From: Ralstonia soli
GTDB lineage: Bacteria > Pseudomonadota > Gammaproteobacteria > Burkholderiales > Burkholderiaceae
Direction of reading: 5' to 3'
DNA: 64,000 nt
Assembly (NCBI RefSeq): GCF_023955655.1
Contig: NZ_JAMXHT010000005.1
Span: 311,462-375,461 of the forward strand
The notes under the pieces are model-generated. The model saw nothing but the letters and a program-made list of their open reading frames with translations. It searched no databases and had not been told where the DNA came from. Positions 23,775 through 32,296 of this stretch are shown here, one piece after another (position 1 is the stretch's first letter; each line of letters starts with the position of its first letter). Both the position numbers and the translations under genes were made by a program.

Positions 23775-26140
23775 GATTCTCTTGCCTTGAGAACTGCGAC
23801 GATATCCAATCGTCTGATCTTGGCCCCCACCAGCAGCCCCGAACACACAACCGCCCCACCAGCCACAACGAACGCGTAAGCGAAGGTCGCGGCATGAACC
23901 ACGAGTGGGAGGCGGTATAAGTCAGTTGCCAGCCGAGCGGAGAGGAGCCCGCACACGCCGTAGCCAAGCAGCAGCCCGGCTGGCAGCGCAATGGCCGTGA
24001 GCACGAACTGCTCCCCCAGCAGAATCCAGGCAACTTCGGCCTGCGTGAACCCGAGCACACGCAAGGACGCCAGCTGCTGAACACGTTCGGAGTAAGCGAT
24101 ACGCATACCGTTGAACGCCACGCCAAACGCGATCACACAGGCAAAGGCAAAGTTGATCGACGTGGATAGTCTGACGCTTTCATCCATGATCTTGCGGAAG
24201 CTGGCGATAACGGACTGGCGAACCGCCACTGCATTCACCACCGGTAGCTGCTTGAGCGTCGCATACAGGTGCGAAGCCGCATGCCGATCGACGGACAGCC
24301 TCGCCCCTGACCAGTTTCCGCTTTCTCCCAGCAGCTTCGCCAGCGCTTGCTGGTCCATGTAGGCGGCGATGCCCACCAGGTCTGCGGACAGATGCATCAG
24401 CATGACTTGCTTGGTTTGGCGCTCTCCTTCGAGCACTTCGATCGTGACCGCATCACCGGGTTTTATGCCAAGCACCGCGGCAAGTCTGGCCGAGACCACC
24501 AAGCCATCCGGAGGCATATGCAACGGTCTGCCCTCATCATCGACCAGCCTGTGCAGATCGGCCTTCTGAGCGATTCCGCTCAACGAGACGCGCCGAGACC
24601 GATACCCCGCGGATAGCTTGACCGGTACATCGCGAAACCCCTCAACCTTCAGCACGCCGGGCAGACGCTCGAGCGCGTAGGTGGCGCGGTGGGATAACGG
24701 TTGGGAAAAGGCCACTGTCACATCCTGGCGCTCGATTTTCTGAAATTGGGTATCGAAAAGGAAATCGATCGAATCGAAGAAGAACCCGCCGACGACGAGA
24801 ATCGCGCTCGCGCATGCAATGGCCAGAGAACCAAGGAGCGACTTGACGGGCTGGCGCGCGATATTGCGCGCAATCATTCGCCACACCACGCTCAGTTGCC
24901 GATACATGCCTGCCCGCTCCACCCAGCCCACTGAAAACGCCGGCGGAACGACTGCGCGAAGCGCTTCAACCGGCATCAATCTCATGGCTTTCGCAGTGCT
25001 CGCGATGGCACCGCCTATTGCCGTTCCGAAGCTGATGAAGAACGCCCCGGCCATCGTCGAAAGATCGGCGTGAAACTCGAGATGGGCCAGCCGATAGTAC
25101 CGGGCATAAAGGTCCGTCAGATGCGCCCCTAACGCCAATCCGCCACCAATACCGACAACGGTGCCTGCGGCAGCCACGACACATCCCAGCTGCAGGTAAT
25201 GCAGACCTACTGAAAGGTCACTGTATCCAAACGCCTTCATCAAGCCGATCTGTGAGCGTTGTGTATCAATCAACCGGGTCAACGCGTTCTGCAACAGAAA
25301 CATCGCGACAAGAAAAAAGATGGCCGGCACATAGGTGGCAGTCACGCGGTTCTGTGCGATCTCATCGGTAATGAATCGATTCGATATCTGGTTTTCCCGG
25401 CTGATTGTTCCAAGTCCGCCGTACGGCAACAACATTCGATCGATCTGTGCGATGAGGTGCGGCGCAGGCACGCTGCCATCGAGAGACAACACGAGATCAT
25501 TGAAAGCACCATCCATGCGGAACGCTGCCGAAACCGCATTCGTTCCCATCCACACCACGCCGTAATGGCGGTTGTCCGGGAAGATGGAGCCTGCGCCTGC
25601 CTCGTAGACATACTCCGGGGAGATTGCAAGACCAACAATGTGCAGACGCTTCCAGCGGCCGTTCAGGATGGCGCTGAAGTATTGGCCCGCTCGCAGGCTG
25701 TTGGCATCTGCGAAGGCTGCGCTGAGCAACACCTCGTCCTCTCGGCCCGGCGATATGTATCGGCCGCTTTGAAGATGCAGAAGGTTGAGCGCGGGCCAAC
25801 CGAGTTCCGGTATCGAAACGAGGTGCGCCGTGGCTGGCTCGGAAAGGCCGGGTATGTCGACGGTGACATCTGACACCACGCGCGCGTCCACATGTGACAC
25901 TCCAGGCAATGCAGCAACGCGCGAGGCTGTCTCGAGTGGGGCGCGCTTCAGATGCACGAAGAGATCGGCAAAACGGTACGACGCGTAGTACTCCTGCTGA
26001 GCGTTTAACAACGCCAGATACGTGCTGCGCATCGCAACAAACGTGGCGACGCCGCATCCGACAACCAGGACTGCAGCCACGACCTGCGCACGCATTTTCC
26101 AGAGATCCCGCCAGAGTAGCCGGGCAAGCATATTCACCAT
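23771..26140 (-). CDS. FtsX-like ABC transporter permease, duplicated (about 8 membrane segments)
   Basis: A 789-residue permease with two FtsX modules. Each has a membrane segment, a large periplasmic domain, then three membrane segments: first module about residues 15-390 (with [21 protein letters not shown]), second about 420-785 (with [19 protein letters not shown]). Such fused permeases export lipids, peptides or macrolide-like compounds with HlyD adaptors. The ATG at 26140 overlaps the ATPase stop by 7 bases; a second ATG at 26131 is possible. The substrate is not predictable. Confidence 0.88.
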   Translation of the reverse strand: MVNMLARLLWRDLWKMRAQVVAAVLVVGCGVATFVAMRSTYLALLNAQQEYYASYRFADLFVHLKRAPLETASRVAALPGVSHVDARVVSDVTVDIPGLSEPATAHLVSIPELGWPALNLLHLQSGRYISPGREDEVLLSAAFADANSLRAGQYFSAILNGRWKRLHIVGLAISPEYVYEAGAGSIFPDNRHYGVVWMGTNAVSAAFRMDGAFNDLVLSLDGSVPAPHLIAQIDRMLLPYGGLGTISRENQISNRFITDEIAQNRVTATYVPAIFFLVAMFLLQNALTRLIDTQRSQIGLMKAFGYSDLSVGLHYLQLGCVVAAAGTVVGIGGGLALGAHLTDLYARYYRLAHLEFHADLSTMAGAFFISFGTAIGGAIASTAKAMRLMPVEALRAVVPPAFSVGWVERAGMYRQLSVVWRMIARNIARQPVKSLLGSLAIACASAILVVGGFFFDSIDFLFDTQFQKIERQDVTVAFSQPLSHRATYALERLPGVLKVEGFRDVPVKLSAGYRSRRVSLSGIAQKADLHRLVDDEGRPLHMPPDGLVVSARLAAVLGIKPGDAVTIEVLEGERQTKQVMLMHLSADLVGIAAYMDQQALAKLLGESGNWSGARLSVDRHAASHLYATLKQLPVVNAVAVRQSVIASFRKIMDESVRLSTSINFAFACVIAFGVAFNGMRIAYSERVQQLASLRVLGFTQAEVAWILLGEQFVLTAIALPAGLLLGYGVCGLLSARLATDLYRLPLVVHAATFAYAFVVAGGAVVCSGLLVGAKIRRLDIVAVLKARES

Positions 26141-26838
26141 GCCAGATCCCTCACTCGGGCACGCCGCGCGTTGCGGCGGTGTTCGACAATGGTGCCGCTG
26201 CTCATACGAACGACGCGGTCCGCCATCTCCGCGATGACGGCGTTGTGCGTGACGATGACGATCAAGGTGCCGAACTCGCGGTTCACCTGTTCAAGTACCT
26301 CAAGCACCAGTTGCCCCGTCCGAAAGTCCAGTGCCCCTGTCGGCTCATCGCACAGAAGGACGTCTGGCCGCTTTGCGACCGCACGGGCGATGGCAACGCG
26401 TTGCTGCTCACCACCCGACATCTGCGAGGGAAAGTTGTCCGCCAACGCCCCGATCCCGACCCTGTTCAGGGCTTCCTGGGGATCCACCGGATGCTCCGCG
26501 ATGTCCGTCACCAGTGCGACGTTCTCACGCGCAGTCAGACTTGGAATCAGGTTGTAGAACTGAAAGACAAATCCAACGTGTTCCCGTCGGAATCGCGTAA
26601 GGCCTCGGTCCCCCGCGTGGGAAAGATCGTGGTCTCGATACACGATGGAACCGCTCGTTGGTGTATCAAGCCCGCCCATCAAGTTGAGTAACGTGGATTT
26701 GCCACTGCCCGACGCGCCGAGCAACACAACGATCTCACCCGACTCAAGTTCCAGATCGACGTGTTCCAGGGCGTGCACGCTCACGCTCCCCATTGGGTAG
26801 ACCTTACTGACGGCCTGAATGCTGAACACTGTTTCCAC
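26134..26838 (-). CDS. ABC exporter ATP-binding protein (LolD/MacB type)
   Basis: A 234-residue ATPase with Walker A GASGSGKS (about residues 41-48), Q-loop [18 protein letters not shown], signature MSGGEQQR, Walker [13 protein letters not shown] and a switch His in VTHN. The FYNLIP motif is typical of the MacB/LolD/FtsE group. It energises the FtsX-like permease encoded immediately downstream. It is the first gene of the three-gene exporter operon, beginning 19 bases past the end of the usp gene. Confidence 0.92.
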   Translation of the reverse strand: METVFSIQAVSKVYPMGSVSVHALEHVDLELESGEIVVLLGASGSGKSTLLNLMGGLDTPTSGSIVYRDHDLSHAGDRGLTRFRREHVGFVFQFYNLIPSLTARENVALVTDIAEHPVDPQEALNRVGIGALADNFPSQMSGGEQQRVAIARAVAKRPDVLLCDEPTGALDFRTGQLVLEVLEQVNREFGTLIVIVTHNAVIAEMADRVVRMSSGTIVEHRRNARRARVRDLAW

Positions 26839-26856
26839 AACACACCAACCGGCCAG

Positions 26857-27333
26857 TTATGGTGATTGTGTTCCAGGCGCCTGGTGGCCATCCTCGATCG
26901 GCTTCGGCACTTTGACCAGAATGACAGGACATTCCGCCCGCGCAACAACGCGATTGGCCACAGACCCCAACACGGCATCGACGAATGCACCACGCCCGTG
27001 TGAACCCATGACAATCGCCCCAGCCTGAACCGACCGGCTGTATTGAACAATGCGTTCCGGAGCGAAACCAACCAGTCCATGCGTTTCAAAGGGAATGCCC
27101 GCATTGCCGAGAATGGCAACAACAGAAGCCATGGCCTTGGCACTCTCCTCCTGATGCCAAGCGGCAATGTCGGACTGCCCGAGAAACGACTTCACTTCTC
27201 CACTGACCTCTGGCGTGCAATGAAGCACATGCACAATGATGTCTTGCGTAAGCAGTTTGCGGCCCGCTATGCAACGCGCAGCCGCGTCTGAATAAGCGGA
27301 GCCGTCTGTGGCCAACACAATGGTCTGCGTCAT
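26857..27333 (-). CDS. Universal stress protein, UspA family
   Basis: A 158-residue single-domain Usp. The start is set at MTQTIVLATDGS (27333), matching the family N-terminus. The ATP-binding loop GSHGRGAFVDAVLGSVANRVVARAECPVILVK near the end is the G-x-x-G-x(9)-G-(S/T) motif, so it should bind ATP. Bases 26910-27087 are duplicated exactly in the broken copy at 22354. The neighbours (metal pump, ABC exporter) suggest a stress-response block. Confidence 0.92.
   Translation of the reverse strand: MTQTIVLATDGSAYSDAAARCIAGRKLLTQDIIVHVLHCTPEVSGEVKSFLGQSDIAAWHQEESAKAMASVVAILGNAGIPFETHGLVGFAPERIVQYSRSVQAGAIVMGSHGRGAFVDAVLGSVANRVVARAECPVILVKVPKPIEDGHQAPGTQSP
26910..27087. repeat. 178-bp perfect direct repeat, right copy
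   Basis: This copy lies inside the intact usp gene and is identical to 22354-22531, which starts 4,556 bases to the left. Confidence 0.95.
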
Positions 27334-27492
27334 TTCGGTACCCTCTCCGAATCGGCGGATACTCCCAACGTACTGCATGCGCCGCCCGACACGCTGATCT
27401 CGATCAATGGATCCCGAGACGGCCCTTTCACGCAGACCGCCCAACCATGGCGCAGACCAGCCGAACTCGGCGAAGCAACACTGGGCAGCAGC

Positions 27493-28137
27493 TCAGCGCT
27501 CCGCTTCCGTTCGGGCATTTTTAGAGGGCGATGCAGTTGATTCCGGTCGCCGCCAGCGCAAGCGCCTCGTTTGCAGAAGGTGCCGCCAATCCACTTTGGC
27601 GAACCCATACACGAGCGCAAGAAACACGACCTGGGACACGACAAAGTACACGCTCATATAGGCTCCGTCGATCTCGGCCTCTTCGTCCAGATAGCGGGCG
27701 CCGATCTGGGCAAGGTGCGTCCAGGTCAGGTAGCTCATCCAACGGCCAACGAAGAACGGAAGTCCGATCAACCAAAGCCGCATCCCAGTCAAACCGTAAG
27801 CAATGAAGATGTAGTTGGACGGAAAGGGGCTGAACGCGTATGCGAGCATCAGCCCGACCGTCATACCCTTGCGGTCTTCCAGCCAGGCGCGCACCACGTC
27901 GATGTTCTGACGGTCCGCTTCGCGCATCCAGCGGTTGCGCACGAGCGCGCAAGAGAGCTGCGCGAGCAACAACCTGCCGAGAGTGGCTGCGCAAGCGGCA
28001 ACACCCGCAAGAAGGACTGGATTGGCATCGGGTTGCGAGAAGCCGATCCACGACATCACCATCCACGTCGGCGGCGCAAAGGCCGGCATCACGTTCAGCA
28101 ACAAGACGGTCGCAAACAATGCAAGCAGGTTTGACAT
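27493..28137 (-). CDS. DedA/VTT-like inner-membrane protein
   Basis: A 214-residue protein starting at MSNLLALFATVLLL. It has four to five hydrophobic segments and a central FSPFPSNYIFIAYGLTGMRLWLIGLPFFVGRWMSYLTW region resembling the re-entrant loop and following helix of the VTT/DedA superfamily (the F/Y-x-P-x-P-S-x-x-x-F pattern). The last 30 residues are basic. It is 5 bases downstream of the P1B-type ATPase gene and so part of that operon. DedA-like proteins act in lipid scrambling and membrane homeostasis; family membership is likely but not certain. Confidence 0.65.
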   Translation of the reverse strand: MSNLLALFATVLLLNVMPAFAPPTWMVMSWIGFSQPDANPVLLAGVAACAATLGRLLLAQLSCALVRNRWMREADRQNIDVVRAWLEDRKGMTVGLMLAYAFSPFPSNYIFIAYGLTGMRLWLIGLPFFVGRWMSYLTWTHLAQIGARYLDEEAEIDGAYMSVYFVVSQVVFLALVYGFAKVDWRHLLQTRRLRWRRPESTASPSKNARTEAER

Positions 28138-28142
28138 GACGA

Positions 28143-30434
28143 TCAAGCCTCCGCTCCGAGCACATGGAACAGCTCGTCTTCTTGAGCGCAATGCAGCCGC
28201 AGGATGGCATCGAGCCCATACAGCAAGCGTTGCAGCTCGTGCGTCACAGCGGCATCGGGGCCGTCGGAGGAAACATCTGCCACGATGCGGCTCAGCAGGT
28301 CCGTCACGCGGAAGATCTCGCGATGCATGGCGCTCATTGCCGCCATCGGGTCATCTCCGCCGAGCAGGCGGGCGACGTCCGGATAGAGTTGCGTATCGTC
28401 TCGGCGCTCATGTGGCACCAGAACGTCGGCCAAGGACTGGTTGAGCGATAGCAACGCGGCTTTTGCCGCACTGCCGGCCATTTGGGGCAGCGAGTCCGCG
28501 ACTACGCGGATCCGGCTCAGAATGGGCTCCAGTTGGGCGTGTTCAGCCTTGAGCCGCTCGACGTCTGCGCAGACGAGTGAACGGGTTGCCGCGTCTTCTG
28601 TTGGCCGCAGGGCCCGCAACGCGTTGGCGATTGCCAATACATCGATGACCTCCTGCAGCATGGCGCCTGGCAACGGTGGTAGATAACCGAGCGCTGCGAC
28701 AACCATGGCTGCCAGCGACAGCGACATGCCGATCATCACGCTCTGCAGCGCGACGCGACGTGTGCGGTGTGCAATCCGGACGGCATCAACGAGCCGATCC
28801 AGACGGTCCACCAACAAGACAATGTCTGCGGCTTCCGACGAGGCAGCCGCGCCGCGCGCACCCATTGCCACGCCAATGTCCGCAGCAGCGAGCGCAGGCG
28901 CATCGTTGACGCCATCGCCGACCATGATCACCGTGCCGTCGGTGCGGGCTTCCCGAATCGCCGCGAGCTTGGCCGCTGGCGACAGGGCCGCATAGACCTC
29001 CGTCACCCCCAACATGGATCCGACCGATTCGGCAACGTCTGCCCGATCCCCGGTCAGCATCGCCTGCCGTGTGATGCCCTCTCGGCGCAGGAGTCGCAGC
29101 GCACGGGGTGCCTCAAGGCGAATGCGGTCGATCAACTGCAATGCGCCCGCCAGTTCACCGTCCACGCCGACAAAGACAGCCGACGCGCCGGCGTAGCTCA
29201 CGCGCTTGACGAACGCTTCCACCCAGGACGGCACGGCGGACGAACCCAGGACATAAGGCAACGAGCCAATGGAAACAACGTGCCCTTCAACGCGGCCGCA
29301 CACGCCGGCGCCCGGACTCTCGACAACCGCGCTGGGCAGTCGCAGCGTCGCACCCTGTTCGCGCGCGGCCTTGGCAACCGCTTCTGCCGTGACGTGATTC
29401 GATGCCTGTGCGAGTGACCCGGCCAGGCCCAGCACAGCATCTGGCGCGTACTGCGGTGCGCATTCCACGTCAACGAGTCGTGCATATCCGCTGGTGAGCG
29501 TGCCCGTCTTGTCGAAGAACAGTGTGTCGGCCAAGGCCAGTCGCTCCAGCGCGCTGCCGCCTTTGACCAGTACGCCTCGCTTGGCACAACGCGACAGGCC
29601 CGAAACGATGGCGACAGGCACTGCCAGGATGAGCGGGCACGGCGTGGCGACGACGAGCACGGCCAGACAACGCGCCGAATCGCCCGTGAGGATCCAACTT
29701 GCCCCTGCCAGGAGAACGGCGACGCCTCCAAAGGCAAACGCGTAACGGTCAGCCAGCCTCACGGAAGGACTGCGCTCGGACTGCGCCGCACTGACCAGCC
29801 GGACAACGCCCGCAAACGTACTCTTGTCGGCAGACGCGCTCGCGATCATTTCGAACGCCGCCCCCACATTCAGCACGCCGCTGCAAATGGCATCGGCCGC
29901 CGGACGATGGCGGGTAAGCGATTCGCCAGTCAACGTGGATTCATCGAGATCGGCGGGCTCGGACAAGGTGCCGTCCACCGGCACGACTTCGCCGTGCCGC
30001 ACCAGCAACCGGTCACCGGCTTGCACCATCTCCAGACTGACTTGGCGCCACTGCCCGTCGTCAAAGCGATTGGCGCGCTTGGGCGCATGGCCGAGCAATG
30101 CAGTCATCTCCCGTTGCGCACGCGCTTGAGCGAAGTCTTCCAACGCGCGCCCCGTTGCGAGCATCAACGCAATGACCGCTGCGACCAGCACCTCGCCAGA
30201 CAGGAGCGCAAAGCTGATCGACATCACTGCCAGAATATCCACGCCCGCTTGCCGTCGCATCAGGGCCCGAACAATCGTGACCGCCAGGGCCAGCCAGTTC
30301 GGAGCGACGCCAATCAGCCAGAGTTGCCGTGCCAGGACATCGGCACCGAGGTAGCTTGCCCATAACCCCACCGCCAAAGTCAACGCCGACAAGGCAAGCA
30401 ATACAACGTTGGCGAGCAGGCGCGTGGAGTGCAT
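28143..30434 (-). CDS. P1B-5-type metal-transporting ATPase with C-terminal hemerythrin domain
   Basis: A 763-residue metal pump of the P1B-ATPase family. It lacks an N-terminal metal-binding domain. Key motifs are TGES (169-172), the membrane metal site TPCP (264-267), the phosphorylation site DKTGT (308-312), the TGD and VGDGVNDAPAL loops, and QEVIDVLAIANALR in a late membrane helix. TPCP with QExxD is what defines the P1B-5 group, linked to Ni or Fe efflux. Residues from about 620 on form a His/Glu-rich hemerythrin-like helical domain (VERLKAEHAQLEPIL, VPHERRDDTQLYP, MHREIF, LHCAQEDELFHVL), which may bind a di-iron centre and sense oxygen or iron. The start at 30434 is preferred for its AAGGGA ribosome binding site; an ATG at 30464 is possible. 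Confidence 0.88.
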   Translation of the reverse strand: MHSTRLLANVVLLALSALTLAVGLWASYLGADVLARQLWLIGVAPNWLALAVTIVRALMRRQAGVDILAVMSISFALLSGEVLVAAVIALMLATGRALEDFAQARAQREMTALLGHAPKRANRFDDGQWRQVSLEMVQAGDRLLVRHGEVVPVDGTLSEPADLDESTLTGESLTRHRPAADAICSGVLNVGAAFEMIASASADKSTFAGVVRLVSAAQSERSPSVRLADRYAFAFGGVAVLLAGASWILTGDSARCLAVLVVATPCPLILAVPVAIVSGLSRCAKRGVLVKGGSALERLALADTLFFDKTGTLTSGYARLVDVECAPQYAPDAVLGLAGSLAQASNHVTAEAVAKAAREQGATLRLPSAVVESPGAGVCGRVEGHVVSIGSLPYVLGSSAVPSWVEAFVKRVSYAGASAVFVGVDGELAGALQLIDRIRLEAPRALRLLRREGITRQAMLTGDRADVAESVGSMLGVTEVYAALSPAAKLAAIREARTDGTVIMVGDGVNDAPALAAADIGVAMGARGAAASSEAADIVLLVDRLDRLVDAVRIAHRTRRVALQSVMIGMSLSLAAMVVAALGYLPPLPGAMLQEVIDVLAIANALRALRPTEDAATRSLVCADVERLKAEHAQLEPILSRIRVVADSLPQMAGSAAKAALLSLNQSLADVLVPHERRDDTQLYPDVARLLGGDDPMAAMSAMHREIFRVTDLLSRIVADVSSDGPDAAVTHELQRLLYGLDAILRLHCAQEDELFHVLGAEA

Positions 30435-30469
30435 CGTTGGGTCCCTTGTCGGCGCCGTTTCCATATGCG

Positions 30470-30994
30470 CTAGATCATGCGACGCAGCAGCCGGTCTTTC
30501 AGAATGAACTCGTGCCACAGCGCCGCCGCGGCGTGCAGCCCCACCGCGATATAGACGAGCGTGGCGCCCGACTCATGAACTTCCTTGGCCAAGTGGGCAA
30601 ATGTCTTGTCCTGCGGAAGCGCCAACGTCACATCCAGCCCGAACGGCTGGATCGGCTTGCCTGCCCAGGCGAGCGCAAGCACACCAAGAACGGGCATCCC
30701 GACCATCAGCACATAGAGCACGCCATGCGTGAGCCGCGCAGCACGCTGCACCAACGGTGAACCCGGGACGGGAGGTGGCGCCTGCGTGCCTACCCGGGCG
30801 AACAGGCGCAGCACCATCAGCGCGAGCACGGAGAGCCCGGCTGTCTGATGGACCATGAATAGAGCGGCACGCGCGGCGCTGCCCTTCGGGAAGGCATCGA
30901 GAATCTCGATCGCCGCCACAGCGATCAACACCGCCAGAACCACCAACCAATGGAGTGACCGCATGACGAAGGCGTATTTCAGTTCGGATTGCAT
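30470..30994 (-). CDS. Cytochrome b561
   Basis: A 174-residue di-heme membrane protein with four helices. His residues in the expected places are His15 (helix 1), His49 (helix 2), His140 and His154 (helix 4 region), which ligate two b hemes. YceJ/CybB-type b561 proteins oxidise quinol, and some protect against superoxide. It lies between the RND outer-membrane gene and the metal ATPase on the same strand, so it may be part of the same metal or oxidative-stress transcription unit. Confidence 0.9.
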   Translation of the reverse strand: MQSELKYAFVMRSLHWLVVLAVLIAVAAIEILDAFPKGSAARAALFMVHQTAGLSVLALMVLRLFARVGTQAPPPVPGSPLVQRAARLTHGVLYVLMVGMPVLGVLALAWAGKPIQPFGLDVTLALPQDKTFAHLAKEVHESGATLVYIAVGLHAAAALWHEFILKDRLLRRMI

Positions 30995-31039
30995 AGCGTT
31001 ATCCAGAATGTGTTGAGTAGGGGAAGAAGCGGCTGCAGA

Positions 31040-32296
31040 TCAATCGTCAAAGTCCCACATCCGATGCAAATCGAGCTGGAGGCGACTGTCTGCCTCCCAC
31101 GCGTCCACGTGAGCGAGGCGCTCCGCCAGCACTGCGTCGGCCAGACTGCGGCGTGCCGCAAGAAGTTCAGCGAGGCCCGACTCGCCTGCGCGATACGCGC
31201 GCGTTGCACGGTCAGAAGCGCTTCTCTGCAACGTAACGGCTTCCATCTGCGCTTGCGCGCTCGTTCGTTTGCCTTGCAAATTGCCATAGAGCACATCAAA
31301 TTCCGCGCCTAGCCGACGCTCCGAACCGAGCCTGCGCCGCGCAGCCGCTTCCGCGTCGGCGGCGGCTGCCACGGCCGCCGAGCGCCGATGCGCGGACCCG
31401 AGCGGCATCGCAACGCTCACGCCCATGATGCGCTCCGCACCGCCGCGCTCCACCGTGACGAACATACCGACAGTCGGGTCGGGCCGGCGCTCCAGATCTG
31501 CGCGCTTGGCCATCTGCAGCGCCTGGGCTTCCTCTGCCATGGCTAGCCGGTATTCGTGGCTATCTTGGATGTACCGGATGCGCAATCGATCTGGTGGATC
31601 TTGCGGCAACGCCGGCAGCGCGGCATCGGCGCCGAATGCGGGATGACCCAGGCCAGGGAACCGGGCTTGCAGCTCGGCCTGCGCTGCTTGTTCGGCTGAG
31701 ACAGCCATTGCCAGCGCAGCTTGCATGCGGGCGCGATCGGCCGCGGCGAGTTCGCCGTCCAGGCGTGAGGCATCGCCCAGTTGAACCCGCCGTGCCGTCA
31801 GTGTCGCCAAATCGGCGGCCGCCTTGGCATTCTCCTGCGCAGCCTGGCGGGCTTGCCCCGCGCGCACGGCGCCAAACCAGAGGGCCAAGATCTGGCGCGA
31901 TGCCTCGTGACGTGCGTCTTTCACGGCAAGCTGGCCGGCCTCGGTCGCCGCATCGGCAAGGTGACCGTCAGCTTGCGCTTTGCCCCATAGCCGCAAGGAC
32001 CGCTCCACAGCGATCTGCCCTTCGGCATGGCGCTCGGAAGGGTCGCGCACCTGGCGCCCTTGACCAATTGCGCGCACCACGGTTTCCGCGGTGCCGGCGC
32101 GGATGCCTTCGGCACGGGCCAGAGCGGCGTCGCGTCGGGCCTCCGCCGTCAATACGTCGGGCGACTGTGCAACGGCCTCGCGCACCGCGTTCTCCGCCGG
32201 CAGATAGCTCGGCGAAAATTGCGCCTGCACTGCGGTACTCCAAAACAGCACTGCGCTGACGCCTGCCAATGCGATGCGAAATAGATCCAACCTCAT
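31040..32296 (-). CDS. TolC-family outer-membrane channel of RND pump (CusC/CzcC-like)
   Basis: A 418-residue outer-membrane factor with a signal peptide (cleaved near AVQAQ, residue 25) and two OEP repeats of long Ala/Arg/Glu-rich helices (about residues 35-215 and 240-410), for example LPAENAVREAVAQSPDVLTAEARRDAALARAEG. It forms the outer exit duct for the pump. Its start overlaps the stop of the CusA-like gene by four bases. It is shorter than CusC (about 457) and closer to CzcC in length. Confidence 0.9.
   Translation of the reverse strand: MRLDLFRIALAGVSAVLFWSTAVQAQFSPSYLPAENAVREAVAQSPDVLTAEARRDAALARAEGIRAGTAETVVRAIGQGRQVRDPSERHAEGQIAVERSLRLWGKAQADGHLADAATEAGQLAVKDARHEASRQILALWFGAVRAGQARQAAQENAKAAADLATLTARRVQLGDASRLDGELAAADRARMQAALAMAVSAEQAAQAELQARFPGLGHPAFGADAALPALPQDPPDRLRIRYIQDSHEYRLAMAEEAQALQMAKRADLERRPDPTVGMFVTVERGGAERIMGVSVAMPLGSAHRRSAAVAAAADAEAAARRRLGSERRLGAEFDVLYGNLQGKRTSAQAQMEAVTLQRSASDRATRAYRAGESGLAELLAARRSLADAVLAERLAHVDAWEADSRLQLDLHRMWDFDD

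Noticed and set aside
22354-27087. Composite transposon or integrated element
   Set aside because: The 178-bp repeats are usp coding sequence, with no terminal inverted repeats, transposase, integrase or target-site duplication seen. Recombination between usp copies is simpler.
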